This document shows, in pieces, positions 37,711-46,223 of a DNA stretch of 64,000 nucleotides. The stretch is taken from assembly GCF_030124375.1 (NCBI RefSeq), contig NZ_JASKLS010000008.1, positions 124,001 to 188,000 of the forward strand. Reading direction: 5' to 3'. This DNA is from Sinorhizobium sp. 6-70. Lineage in GTDB: Bacteria; Pseudomonadota; Alphaproteobacteria; Rhizobiales; Rhizobiaceae. The notes under the pieces are model-generated. The model was not told the origin of the DNA, did not search any database, and saw only the letters and a program-made list of their open reading frames with translations. Made by a program: the position numbers and the translations under genes. How positions within the stretch are numbered: position 1 is the stretch's first letter; the number at the start of each line of letters is the position of its first letter.

Positions 37711-38055
37711 TTACAGGCGGATGACATAATCCTTGCGAGTCGTTTCAACGACTTCCCAAGTTCCCTTGAAGCCGGGTCTGAGGATCATGCTGTCCCCGGT
37801 CCTCAGGTGAACGGGCTCATGCCCCTCCTCGGTTACGATCGAATGGCCGGACAGGATGTGGAAATACTCCCATTCGTCGTAAACGATCCGCCACTTTCCT
37901 GGCGTCGCTTCCCAGATGCCCGCATAGAGCCCGCCGTCCGCCTCCTCCATGTTCCAGGTGCGAAACTCAGGATTCCCGTAAATCAGCCGGTCGGGCGCCG
38001 GCGCTCCAATCTCCGCTTCGACGGAGGACAGATCAAACTTCAAGAAACTGGTCAT
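37711..38055 (-). CDS. Cupin-domain protein (DUF861/cupin_3 type)
   Basis: A 114-residue single cupin with the cupin_3 pattern: GIWEATPGKWRIVYDEWEYF, then HILSGHSIVTEEG and GDSMILRPGFKGTWEVVETT. Proteins of this type are close to ureidoglycine aminohydrolase and are often of unknown function. It lies 15 bases after the sulfhydrylase-like gene on the same strand... transcribed downstream of it in reverse order, so cotranscription is likely. Confidence 0.88.
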   Translation of the reverse strand: MTSFLKFDLSSVEAEIGAPAPDRLIYGNPEFRTWNMEEADGGLYAGIWEATPGKWRIVYDEWEYFHILSGHSIVTEEGHEPVHLRTGDSMILRPGFKGTWEVVETTRKDYVIRL

Positions 38056-38070
38056 GGGTGCACCACCGTT

Positions 38071-39354
38071 TCAGATCTTCGCAAGCGACTGCTCAAGGTC
38101 GGCGATGATATCGCCAACGTCCTCGATGCCAACGGAGAGCCGGATGACGTCAGGCCCGGCGCCGGCCGCGGCCTGCTGCTCCTGTGTCAACTGGCGATGC
38201 GTGGTCGATGCCGGGTGTATAACGAGCGACCGCGTGTCACCGATATTGGCAAGATGCGAGAACAGTTCGAGCCCCTCGACGAAACGTTTTCCAGCGTCGT
38301 AGCCGCCCTCGAGCCCGAAGGTAAAGACGGCACCCGCCCCCTTCGGGGAATAGCGCTTCTGAAGCGCGTTGTTCGGATCATCGTCCAGACCGGCATAGCG
38401 AACCCAGGATACCTTGTCGTGTTCCCTTAGCCACCGTGCGACCGCCAGAGCATTGTCGCAATGGCGCTGCATCCTGAGCGGCAGCGTTTCGATGCCGGTT
38501 AGGATCATGAACGCGTTGAAGGGCGAGATCGCCGGCCCGAAATCGCGCAGGCCGAGCACGCGCGCTGCGATGGCGAAGGCGAAGTTGCCGAAGGCCTCCT
38601 GCAGCACGACGCCGGCATATTCCGGGCGCGGCTCGGAAAGAAGCGGGTATTTGCCCGACTTCGACCAACTGAAGGTGCCGCCATCGACGATGATCCCGCC
38701 CATCGAATTGCCGTGGCCGCCGATGAACTTGGTCAGCGAATGAACCACGATGTCCGCGCCGTGCTCCAGCGGCCGCAGCAGATAAGGTGTCGCCATCGTG
38801 TTGTCGACGATCAACGGCAGACCATGTCTGCGCGCCACCTCGGCGATTGCCGCGATATCGACGAAGGTGCCACCGGGATTGGCGAGACTTTCTACGAAGA
38901 TCCCCTTGGTCCGCTCATCGATCTTGGCGTCGAAGCTTGCGGGATCCGAGCAGTCCGCCCAGCGAACCTGCCAGTCGAACGATTTGAAGGCATGGCCGAA
39001 CTGGTTGACGGAGCCGCCATAGAGTTGCTTCGCCGCGACGAAGTTGTCGCCGGGCCGCATGATCGTGTGGAAGACGAGAAGCTGCGCCGCGTGTCCCGAA
39101 GCGACCGCAAGTGCCGCCGTGCCGCCCTCGAGCGCGGCGACGCGCTCCTCCAGCACTGCCTGCGTCGGGTTCATGATCCGCGTGTAAATGTTGCCGAACT
39201 GCTGCAAGCCGAAGAGTGCGGCGGCGTGATCGGTGTCGTCGAAAACGAAGCTTGTCGTCTGGTAGATCGGCGTCACGCGTGCGCCGGTCGTCGGATCCGC
39301 CTGAGCCCCGGCGTGAATTGCAAGCGTGCTGAAACCGGGACCAGCCTTCGTCAT
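38071..39354 (-). CDS. O-acetylhomoserine sulfhydrylase-like PLP enzyme
   Basis: Cys/Met-metabolism PLP enzyme of 427 residues, most like O-acetylhomoserine aminocarboxypropyltransferase (sulfide plus O-acetylhomoserine to homocysteine). The family motifs are TPIYQTTSFVFDD, YTRIMNPTQAVLEERVAALE, LIVDNTMATPYLLRPLEHGA and the PLP lysine in VHSLTKFIGGHGNSMGG. I chose the ATG at 39354 (MTKAGPGFSTLAIHAG). It is upstream of the small cupin gene, 15 bases apart. A cystathionine synthase-type role is less likely given the loop length. Confidence 0.9.
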   Translation of the reverse strand: MTKAGPGFSTLAIHAGAQADPTTGARVTPIYQTTSFVFDDTDHAAALFGLQQFGNIYTRIMNPTQAVLEERVAALEGGTAALAVASGHAAQLLVFHTIMRPGDNFVAAKQLYGGSVNQFGHAFKSFDWQVRWADCSDPASFDAKIDERTKGIFVESLANPGGTFVDIAAIAEVARRHGLPLIVDNTMATPYLLRPLEHGADIVVHSLTKFIGGHGNSMGGIIVDGGTFSWSKSGKYPLLSEPRPEYAGVVLQEAFGNFAFAIAARVLGLRDFGPAISPFNAFMILTGIETLPLRMQRHCDNALAVARWLREHDKVSWVRYAGLDDDPNNALQKRYSPKGAGAVFTFGLEGGYDAGKRFVEGLELFSHLANIGDTRSLVIHPASTTHRQLTQEQQAAAGAGPDVIRLSVGIEDVGDIIADLEQSLAKI

Positions 39355-39474
39355 TCGTTTCTCCCTGAAACTTCCAGTGCCGCGCGTCGCAATTGGACCC
39401 GCAAAGCTACTGAAGCACTTTAATTGTTGCATGATTTGCCGGGAAGCGCCTGCGATCAGGGCAGCACCCCGTCG

Positions 39475-39903
39475 TCAGCCTATCAGGCGCGGATACTCGA
39501 TCGCGGGACAGCGATCCATGACGACCTTGATCCCGGCCGCTTCCGCTTTGGCCGCAGCCGTATCGTCCCGCACGGACAGTTGGCCCCATATCACCTTCGG
39601 CAAGGACGGAAGCTCGAGGATTTCGTCGACGAGCGCGGGCAGTGCATGTGCGGCGCGGAAGACATCGACCATGTCGATAGGCTCGTTGATGTCCGCCAAC
39701 CTCGCCACGACTGGCTGGTCAAGGATCGTCCGGCCAGTCTGGCCCGGATTGACCGGAATCACGCGATATCCCTTGCGCAACAGAAATGCCATCACGCGGT
39801 GACTCGGCCTCTCTGCCTTGGGTGAGGCGCCGACCAGGGCGATCGTCTTCGTCGTGCGCAGGATGTCGGCGAGATAAAAATCCGGATAGACGTCGTGATT
39901 CAT
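39475..39903 (-). CDS. CoA-binding (Rossmann-fold) protein
   Basis: A small protein of about 142 residues with the CoA-binding domain of succinyl-CoA synthetase type: TIALVGASPKAERPSHRVMA, then GYRVIPVNPGQTG and VVMDRCPAIEYPRLIG. Such YccU-like proteins are widespread and their role is unknown. Starts at 39903 and 39912 are both possible; neither has a strong ribosome site. Confidence 0.88.
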   Translation of the reverse strand: MNHDVYPDFYLADILRTTKTIALVGASPKAERPSHRVMAFLLRKGYRVIPVNPGQTGRTILDQPVVARLADINEPIDMVDVFRAAHALPALVDEILELPSLPKVIWGQLSVRDDTAAAKAEAAGIKVVMDRCPAIEYPRLIG

Positions 39904-40101
39904 GCGGCACATCCAAGGATTGTTCGTACGCGCGGATACTTGGCGCCGAACGCCGACAAGTCAACCGAACGTGGGCGGGATCGTCCACCATTTCAACAGC
40001 CGCGCCAGCATTTCGGCTTCGCTTGATGGAATCCGATTGCTTTTCGCCCGGCCTCGCTCCACAACTCCGGAGCGCTCCACATCGTCCCGCCGAGGTTCAT
40101 T

Positions 40102-40938
40102 TTGCCGCTTGATGTTATCGTGCTTGTCCTCTTCGGGGCACTGCTGCACGCAACCTGGAACGCGCTCGTCAAGGCCGGTTCGGAAAAGTCGCTGGATGCC
40201 GCCATGGTTGCGCTCGGCGCGGCGGCCGTGGCCGTGCCTTTCCTGCCATTCCTGCCGCTGCCCAAATCCGAAGCGTGGCCCTTCATCCTGGTTTCGGCAA
40301 TCTTCCAGTTCGCCTATTTCCAGCTGGTCGCGGCATCCTATCGCGCCGGTGACATCGGTCTTGTCTATCCGCTGATGCGCGGCGTCGCACCGCTCATCGT
40401 CGCCTCGACGAGCAGCATCGTTGTCGGTGAGGAGCTAAGCCGCGGGGCCGTCGCCGGAATCATGACGATATGCGCCGGCGTCCTCACACTCGCATTCGAA
40501 GCCCGCAAGGGTGGCAAGCAAGCGATCCTGTTGGCGCTCGCCAATGCCTGCGTGATCGCATGCTACACCTATGTCGACGGCATCGGCGCGCGGATCTCCG
40601 GCAATGCCATTTCCTACACGCTATGGATGGCTTTGCTGCCGCCCGTGCTTCTGTTCGTCTGGGCGTTCGTTCGGCGCGGCGTCAAGCCCGTGCTGCGCCA
40701 TGCCCAGCAGCATTGGTGGCGCGGGCTGATCGGCGGTGCCGGGTCGATCGGTGCCTACGGGCTCGCGCTCTGGGCGATGACGAGGGCGCCGGTCGCAACG
40801 GTCGCGGCGCTCCGCGAAACGTCGATCCTCTTCGCGGTCGTAATCTCTGTCGTCTTCCTCAAGGAGCGCGTCAGCATCTGGCGCATCGCCGCCGCATCGG
40901 TCATCGCGGTCGGCGCCTTGCTTCTGAAGCTTGCCTGA
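40102..40938 (+). CDS. EamA/DMT-family transporter
   Basis: Inner-membrane protein of 278 residues with about ten hydrophobic helices in two EamA repeats. These are the N-terminal ALLHATWNALVKAGSEKSLD and the second-half LWAMTRAPVATVAALRETS with VVFLKERVSIWRIAAA. This family exports or takes up small metabolites; the substrate is unknown. The start is TTG, with GAGG about 9 bases upstream; no ATG fits the first helix. It converges on the hydratase gene with 2 bases between stops. Confidence 0.88.
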   Translation: MPLDVIVLVLFGALLHATWNALVKAGSEKSLDAAMVALGAAAVAVPFLPFLPLPKSEAWPFILVSAIFQFAYFQLVAASYRAGDIGLVYPLMRGVAPLIVASTSSIVVGEELSRGAVAGIMTICAGVLTLAFEARKGGKQAILLALANACVIACYTYVDGIGARISGNAISYTLWMALLPPVLLFVWAFVRRGVKPVLRHAQQHWWRGLIGGAGSIGAYGLALWAMTRAPVATVAALRETSILFAVVISVVFLKERVSIWRIAAASVIAVGALLLKLA

Positions 40939-40940
40939 CG

Positions 40941-41762
40941 TCAGTCCTCTTTCCACTCCGGCATGCGCTTGCCGAGAAAGGCTCCTATGCCTTCTTCGGC
41001 ATCGCGCGCGAGCATGTTCTCGACCATCACACCAACCGTATAGTCGTAGGCGTCCGCCAATGGCAGTTCAGCCTGTCGATAGAAGGCTTCCTTGCCGATT
41101 TTCAGCGCCTGCGGCGACTTCGAGGCGATGACGGCGGCGTATTTGTCCACCACCTGGCGCAGGTATTGCTGCGGTACGATGCGATTGACGAGGCCGAAAT
41201 CCTTGGCCGTGGAGGCGTCGATCGTCTCGCCGGTCAATAGCATCTCCATGGCCTGCTTGCGGTGCGCGGCGCGCGCAAGCGCAACCATCGGCGTTGAGCA
41301 GAACAGGCCGATGTTCACGCCCGGCGTACAGAAGGTCGAGCTGTCCGTGCAGATCGCCAGATCGCAGCTTGCCACCAACTGGCAGCCGGCAGCCGTTGCG
41401 AGACCGTCGATCTCGGCGATCACCGCCTGGGGCAGCCGGGTGATCTTCAACATCAGGTCCGCGGCGAGCCGGATCGTGCGCTCAAAAAAAGCCCGGCCGC
41501 GATCGTCGTCAGCACGATGCAGGGTCATTTCCTTGAGATCATGCCCGGCGGAGAAGAGCTTTCCCGCAGCCGCGATCACGATCACCTTGATGTCCTTCGA
41601 AGTGGCGACCGCATCGAACTCGGCCAGAAGTGCTTGCATCAGGGCGATCGAGAGCACATTCGCCGGCTGGTTGTTGAGCGTCAGCCGCAGCACCGGGCCG
41701 TTTACCTCGCGCAACAGCAAGCCGTTCGGCTCTTCCTTCCTGAATGAAACGACGTCCGCCAT
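40941..41762 (-). CDS. Enoyl-CoA hydratase/isomerase family protein
   Basis: A 273-residue crotonase-fold enzyme. The oxyanion-hole segments are AGKLFSAGHDLKEM and AEIDGLATAAGCQLVASCDL. At the second catalytic position (TPGVNIGLFCSTPMVALAR) there is no glutamate where the classical hydratase has one, so the reaction may be a variant (ECHDC3-like). I chose the ATG at 41762, preceded by GGAGAAGG. It probably acts in fatty-acid or amino-acid CoA metabolism. Confidence 0.88.
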   Translation of the reverse strand: MADVVSFRKEEPNGLLLREVNGPVLRLTLNNQPANVLSIALMQALLAEFDAVATSKDIKVIVIAAAGKLFSAGHDLKEMTLHRADDDRGRAFFERTIRLAADLMLKITRLPQAVIAEIDGLATAAGCQLVASCDLAICTDSSTFCTPGVNIGLFCSTPMVALARAAHRKQAMEMLLTGETIDASTAKDFGLVNRIVPQQYLRQVVDKYAAVIASKSPQALKIGKEAFYRQAELPLADAYDYTVGVMVENMLARDAEEGIGAFLGKRMPEWKED

Positions 41763-41944
41763 GACCTTCTCCGAATGATTGCCGTTGGCAACGCGTGGTA
41801 CGCCGCTCAAGCCGCTCTTTCAAGCCTACTGCAAACAGTGCCCTCGGCGCTCCTAATAAGATACGCCGCGCTGTAAGACCATTTTCCAGCTTGTGCGATC
41901 GGCGCGGACGTCCTGTAACGGGAGCGGAAAAGAGGAGGAAAGCG

Positions 41945-42376
41945 ATGAAGCTGCAGCCGATCATGACCGTCAAAGAGTTGAACAGCTTCCTCGATACCGA
42001 TTTTCCGCAGGTCCATACGGACGGCAAGGTCTTCGCGGTAACCGGTACGGGGCCGGGCTTTGCAACGATGCGGCTCGATCCGAACGAACGACACATCCGT
42101 CCTGGTGGCACAGTGTCCGGCCCGACATTGTTCGCCCTTGCCGACGTATCCGCCTATATCGCGCTGATTGCGCATATCGGCCCGGTTGCCCTTGCCGTCA
42201 CCACCAGCCTCAACATCAACTTCCTGAGAAAGCCAGAGCCGGAGCCGCTCGAATGCACCTGCCGCATCCTGAAACTCGGCAAGCGGCTCGCGGTCCTCGA
42301 CGCTTCGATAACGCCCGTCGGCAGCGACGAATTGGTTGCTCACGCCACCGCCACCTATTCGATTCCGCCGCGCTAA
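41945..42376 (+). CDS. Hotdog-fold thioesterase, PaaI-like
   Basis: A 143-residue hotdog protein. The pattern HIRPGGTVSGPTLFALADVS is the active-site helix of the PaaI/YbgC group, and ALAVTTSLNINFLRKPEPEP forms the following strands. It likely hydrolyses an acyl-CoA. The ATG at 41945 follows GGAGGAAAGCG. It is divergent from the enoyl-CoA hydratase, which fits a shared acyl-CoA context. Confidence 0.9.
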   Translation: MKLQPIMTVKELNSFLDTDFPQVHTDGKVFAVTGTGPGFATMRLDPNERHIRPGGTVSGPTLFALADVSAYIALIAHIGPVALAVTTSLNINFLRKPEPEPLECTCRILKLGKRLAVLDASITPVGSDELVAHATATYSIPPR

Positions 42377-42453
42377 ATTGTGGTGTCATCACACCACATA
42401 TGTAAGTCATTGATTTTACAAAGCATTCTTTTGCACGATACGAGGCGATGCCC

Positions 42454-42482
42454 TTGACGGCATTTTCGCACTTGCGTATAAG
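42454..42482 (+). promoter_or_regulatory. Promoter of rplM-rpsI
   Basis: TTGACG and TATAAG are separated by exactly 17 bases, a strong sigma-70 promoter. It leaves a leader of about 110 bases before rplM that contains a small GC hairpin (GGTCC/GGGCC region near 42500). Confidence 0.8.
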
Positions 42483-42600
42483 CTGCCCGCAGATCGCGGT
42501 CCCCTTCGGGCCGCCTTCTTTTTTGACCCGCCCGCGGGTCAAACCAAGCAACAAGAAACGCCCGGCGGTAACCTTCCGGGTCCAAAGAAAGAGTTTAGAT

Positions 42601-43065
42601 ATGGCAACCTTCGTTCAGAAGCCTGCAGAGGTGGAGAAGAAGTGGATCCTCATCGACGCCGAAGGCCTCGTTGTCGGTCGCCTCGCTTCCATCATCGCAA
42701 ATCGCCTGCGCGGCAAGCACAAGGCCACCTTCACCCCCCATGTTGACGACGGCGACAACGTCATCGTGATCAACGCCGAGAAGGCCGTTCTCACCGGCAA
42801 GAAGTACACCGACAAGAAGTACTACTGGCACACCGGTTACCCGGGCGGCATCAAGGAGCGCACCGCGCGCCAGATCATCGAAGGCCGCTTCCCGGAGCGC
42901 GTCATCGAGAAGGCCGTTGAGCGCATGGTTCCGCGTGGCCCGCTCGGCCGTCGTCAGATGAAGAACCTGCGTGTCTACGCCGGCTCCAACCACCCGCATG
43001 AAGCACAGCAGCCGACCGTCCTCGACGTCGCCAAGCTGAACAGCAAGAACACAAGGAGCGCCTGA
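42601..43065 (+). CDS. rplM: 50S ribosomal protein L13
   Basis: Early-assembly protein of the large ribosomal subunit, 154 residues. Family motifs are WILIDAEGLVVGRLASIIAN, GDNVIVINAEKAVLTGKK and MVPRGPLGRRQMKNLRVYAG. I used the ATG at 42601 (MATFVQKPAE) with AAAGAAAGAG before it; a longer open frame runs into the leader. It is followed by rpsI after 2 bases, the standard pair. Confidence 0.98.
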   Translation: MATFVQKPAEVEKKWILIDAEGLVVGRLASIIANRLRGKHKATFTPHVDDGDNVIVINAEKAVLTGKKYTDKKYYWHTGYPGGIKERTARQIIEGRFPERVIEKAVERMVPRGPLGRRQMKNLRVYAGSNHPHEAQQPTVLDVAKLNSKNTRSA

Positions 43066-43067
43066 TA

Positions 43068-43535
43068 ATGGCTGACCTTTCCGCTCTCAAGGATATCGCC
43101 ACGACCGCGGAACCGGCTGCTCCGGTTCACGTCAAGAAGGTCGACGCGCAGGGCCGTTCCTACGCGACCGGCAAGCGCAAGGACGCTGTCGCCCGCGTTT
43201 GGGTCAAGCCCGGCTCCGGCAAGATCACCATCAACGGCAAGCCCTACGCGGCTTACTTCGCTCGCCCGGTTCTGCAGATGATCCTGCAGCAGCCGATCGT
43301 CGCTGCTGCCCGTGACGGCCAGTTCGACATCGACGCGACAGTCGCCGGTGGCGGCCTCTCCGGCCAGGCCGGTGCCGTTCGTCACGGCATCGCCAAGGCT
43401 CTCACCTACTTCGAACCGGGCCTGCGCTCCGTTCTGAAGCGCGGTGGCTTCCTCACCCGCGACAGCCGCGTGGTCGAGCGCAAGAAGTACGGCCGTGCAA
43501 AGGCACGCCGTTCGTTCCAGTTCTCCAAGCGTTAA
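43068..43535 (+). CDS. rpsI: 30S ribosomal protein S9
   Basis: Small-subunit protein whose basic C-terminal tail reaches the P site. The 155-residue protein has SYATGKRKDAVARVWVKPGS, the conserved GGGLSGQAGAVRHGIAKAL and the ending RAKARRSFQFSKR with the invariant final arginine. The N-terminal extension of about 30 residues is usual in alphaproteobacteria. A strong terminator follows. Confidence 0.98.
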   Translation: MADLSALKDIATTAEPAAPVHVKKVDAQGRSYATGKRKDAVARVWVKPGSGKITINGKPYAAYFARPVLQMILQQPIVAAARDGQFDIDATVAGGGLSGQAGAVRHGIAKALTYFEPGLRSVLKRGGFLTRDSRVVERKKYGRAKARRSFQFSKR

Positions 43536-43558
43536 TCGCTGGCAGTTACTGCACTTCC

Positions 43559-43587
43559 AAAGGCCGGGCATGTCCCGGCCTTTTTTT
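43559..43587 (+). terminator. Terminator of rplM-rpsI
   Basis: AAAGGCCGGG-N5-CCCGGCCTTT with seven T residues directly after the stem, 24 bases past the rpsI stop. Confidence 0.95.
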
Positions 43588-43606
43588 GTTACGGAATTTC
43601 AAAGAG

Positions 43607-44080
43607 TCAGATCGGCAGTTCCGTGGTCGACTTGAGCTCCCTCAGCACGAAGCTCGACACCACCGTCCGCACATGCGGATTGCGCATAAGGTAGCGCGTC
43701 ATGAACGCGTCATAGCTTTCGACATCCGCCGCCCGGATCTTCAGCATGTAGTCGAACGTCCCCGAGAGCGCGTAACATTCCATGATTTCCGGCCTGTCCC
43801 TGACCACGGCGGAGAACGACTCGATCGCCTCGTCATGGTGATCCTCGAGCGTCACATGGGCGATGATGCAGAGCTTCAGATCCAGCTTTGCCGGATCGAG
43901 CAGCGCCACGCGCTTGCGAATCACGCCATCGGCCTCGAGTTCCTGCAGCCGACGCCAGGCCGAGCTTTGCGACATGCCGGCCTTCTCCGCCAGCTCTGCG
44001 AGCGACTGGCCGCCGTCGGCCTGGATCAGGCGAAGCAATCGGCGCAACGGTTGGAACGATTCCTTCAAATCTGACGGCAT
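43607..44080 (-). CDS. Lrp/AsnC-family regulator, probable regulator of phhA
   Basis: A 157-residue feast/famine regulator. The N-terminal HTH is in GGQSLAELAEKAGMSQSSAW. The C-terminal RAM domain follows (LCIIAHVTLEDHHDEAIESF, YALSGTFDYMLKIRAADVES). I chose the ATG at 44080 with GGAGG ahead of it. It is divergent from phenylalanine hydroxylase with 112 bases between, and Lrp-type proteins commonly control such aromatic amino-acid genes. Phenylalanine or tyrosine as effector is an inference. Confidence 0.9.
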   Translation of the reverse strand: MPSDLKESFQPLRRLLRLIQADGGQSLAELAEKAGMSQSSAWRRLQELEADGVIRKRVALLDPAKLDLKLCIIAHVTLEDHHDEAIESFSAVVRDRPEIMECYALSGTFDYMLKIRAADVESYDAFMTRYLMRNPHVRTVVSSFVLRELKSTTELPI

Positions 44081-44154
44081 TTCGAAATTTCCTCCCGCCA
44101 GGAAGCCGACGGCCGGCAACTGTGAAACAAATACTCAGCCCGTTGGGGATACAA

Positions 44155-44168
44155 TTGCAACAGCAATC
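44155..44168. promoter_or_regulatory. Candidate Lrp operator at the phhA promoter
   Basis: ATTGC-AACA-GCAAT is a perfect inverted repeat in the 112-base lrp-phhA gap. It overlaps TACAAT (44151-44156), a possible -10 for phhA. AsnC/Lrp sites are typically AT-rich partial palindromes of about 15 bp. Confidence 0.35.
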
Positions 44169-44192
44169 TGTTCTGACGAATGAGGAGACGTC

Positions 44193-44984
44193 ATGACCAA
44201 GCAAAGCACCTACACCGCGAAACTGCCGGAACCGGACGGCACCTATCGCTACACACCGGAGGAAGATGCGGTCTGGGGCGAACTCTATCGGCGGCAGATG
44301 AAGCTGCTTGCCGACAAGGCATGCGACGAATATCTCGAAGGCGTGCGGAGCCTCGGCCTCAATCCGGACCATGTCCCGCAGCTCAAGGACGTCAACCGAA
44401 GGCTCGCCGAAACCACGGGCTTCGGCGTCGAGGGCGTGCCGGCACTCATTCCGCCATCCCGCTTTTACGAGCTTTTGTCGCAGGGCAAGTTCCCGCTCGC
44501 GACCTTCATGCGCCGGCGGGAGCACATCGACTATATCGAGGAACCGGACCTCTTCCATGAGGTCTTCGGCCATTGCCCTCTGCTGACAAACCGGAGCTAC
44601 GCCAACTTCGTCCGGCGCTTCGGCCAAAAGGCGGTCAAGCTCGGCAAGGACTATTCGTGGCACCTGTTCCGCTTCTTCTGGTTCACGGTCGAGTTCGGCC
44701 TGATCAACACGCCAAAGGGCAGGCGCTGCTACGGCGCGGGTGTCGTCTCGTCAACGAGCGAGACGCGCCATGCCATGGAGACGATGGACTGCGAATTCCG
44801 CCCCTTCGACCTGATGAGCGTGCTGCGGACGCCCTACCGCATCGATATCGTCCAGCCGATCTATTACGTCGTCGACAGCTTTGCCCAGCTCGAGGCGATC
44901 ATCGAGGAGGACATCACGGCTCGGATCAATGAGGCCAAGAGGCTTGGTGATTTTGAGCCGACCTTCGAGGCCAAGGCGTCCTGA
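44193..44984 (+). CDS. phhA: Phenylalanine 4-monooxygenase
   Basis: Non-heme iron enzyme that hydroxylates phenylalanine to tyrosine with tetrahydropterin and oxygen. The 263-residue catalytic domain has the iron ligands H122 and H127 (DLFHEVFGHCPLL) and E167 (FTVEFGLI). There is no N-terminal ACT regulatory domain, as usual in bacteria. The ATG follows GAGGAGACGTC. No pterin recycling gene (phhB) lies next to it. Expression is probably set by the divergent Lrp-like regulator. Confidence 0.95.
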   Translation: MTKQSTYTAKLPEPDGTYRYTPEEDAVWGELYRRQMKLLADKACDEYLEGVRSLGLNPDHVPQLKDVNRRLAETTGFGVEGVPALIPPSRFYELLSQGKFPLATFMRRREHIDYIEEPDLFHEVFGHCPLLTNRSYANFVRRFGQKAVKLGKDYSWHLFRFFWFTVEFGLINTPKGRRCYGAGVVSSTSETRHAMETMDCEFRPFDLMSVLRTPYRIDIVQPIYYVVDSFAQLEAIIEEDITARINEAKRLGDFEPTFEAKAS

Positions 44985-45007
44985 GGGCCTGCCCTGCTGC
45001 ATGTTTC

Positions 45008-45098
45008 TTTAAATCGTACCCGATTTATGGACAAAAATATGCAGCAACTCAAAGTGCTACAGCGTCCTTTGCGCGTCCAAAGACGCGCGGCGCTGTAG
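45008..45098 (+). repeat. RIME-like palindromic repeat, copy b
   Basis: Element with two parts: a small inverted repeat TAAATCG-N4-CGATTTA and a larger hairpin CTACAGCG...GCGCGTC-N4-GACGCGC...CGCTGTAG. It fills the phhA-speB gap and aligns with copies at 48456-48543, 37098-37153 (minus) and 59213-59256 (minus). Confidence 0.85.
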
Positions 45099-45179
45099 AG
45101 TGCACATGATTTTGCCGGCAAGCTCTTGCCTTGCCGGCATCGATTGTCCAACGTCCCGTCAAACTGACGGGAGACGGGC

Positions 45180-46136
45180 ATGGCAAACAAGACGATCGAC
45201 CACGCGATCACGGCAGGGTCACTGACGGCGGCGGCGTCCGATCCCACCCATGCCGGCATCCTTTCCTTCATGCGCAGGAAATACACCAAGCAGCTAAAGG
45301 GGGTCGACACCGTCGTCTGGGGCATTCCGTTCGACGCGGCAACCTCCAACCGTCCTGGCGCCCGCTTCGGACCGCAGGCGATCCGTCGCGCCTCCGCGAT
45401 CTTCGACAACGATCCGCAATATCCGTTCGAGCGCGATCTCTTCGCCGACATGGCGACGATCGACTATGGCGATTGCCTGCTCGACTACGGCAATCATGCC
45501 AAGACGCCCGCGACGATCGAGCGCGAGGCGGCAAAGATCCTGAAATCCGGCGCCTATATGCTAACGCTCGGTGGCGACCATTTCGTCACCTATCCCATCC
45601 TCAAGGCTCACGCCGCCCTGCATGGCCCCCTCGCCCTCGTTCAGTTCGACGCCCATCAGGATACATGGCCCGACGAGAGGGGTCGCATCGACCACGGCTC
45701 ATTCGTCGGCCGCGCCGCGCGCGAGGGGTTGATCGACGTCGAGCGTTCGATCCAGATCGGCATCAGGACACACGCCCCCGAGGATTGCGGCATCAGGATC
45801 GTCTATGGCTACGAGGTCGAGGATATGCGCGCCGAGGAAATCGCCGACACGATCGTCCGGCATGTCGGCAGCCAGCCCGCCTATCTAACCTTCGATATCG
45901 ACTGCCTCGACCCGGCCTATGCGCCCGGCACCGGCACGCCGGTGGCCGGCGGTCCGTCCAGCGCCAAAATCCTTTCGGTGCTGCGCAAGCTCGGTGCTCT
46001 TCACATCGCCGGCAGCGACGTCGTTGAGGTGGCGCCTGCTTACGACCACGCCGACATGACCGCCATTGCTGGCTCGACCATCGCCATGTATATGCTGGGC
46101 TTGCGCGCCGAATGGCTCGCGGAAAGGCGCGGCTAA
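45180..46136 (+). CDS. speB: Agmatinase
   Basis: Ureohydrolase of 318 residues, most like agmatinase (agmatine to putrescine and urea). The binuclear Mn ligands are H134 (LGGDHFVT), D157, H159 and D161 (QFDAHQDTW), and D239 and D241 (TFDIDCLDPAYAPGTGTP). Arginase and guanidinobutyrase are alternatives that sequence motifs cannot exclude. It follows the repeat element and is upstream of argC by 87 bases. Confidence 0.88.
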   Translation: MANKTIDHAITAGSLTAAASDPTHAGILSFMRRKYTKQLKGVDTVVWGIPFDAATSNRPGARFGPQAIRRASAIFDNDPQYPFERDLFADMATIDYGDCLLDYGNHAKTPATIEREAAKILKSGAYMLTLGGDHFVTYPILKAHAALHGPLALVQFDAHQDTWPDERGRIDHGSFVGRAAREGLIDVERSIQIGIRTHAPEDCGIRIVYGYEVEDMRAEEIADTIVRHVGSQPAYLTFDIDCLDPAYAPGTGTPVAGGPSSAKILSVLRKLGALHIAGSDVVEVAPAYDHADMTAIAGSTIAMYMLGLRAEWLAERRG

Positions 46137-46223
46137 TTCGCAGCGGCCGCTAAGAAAATGATTCAATTCTATGCCAGACTGAATCCGGAAATCTCCGCAA
46201 CCGTCTGCAGGAACAGGTAAATC

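Noticed and set aside
42448..42600. N-terminal extension of rplM
   Set aside because: The extension runs across the promoter and leader. The L13 family begins at MATFVQKPAE, and a ribosome site lies just before it.
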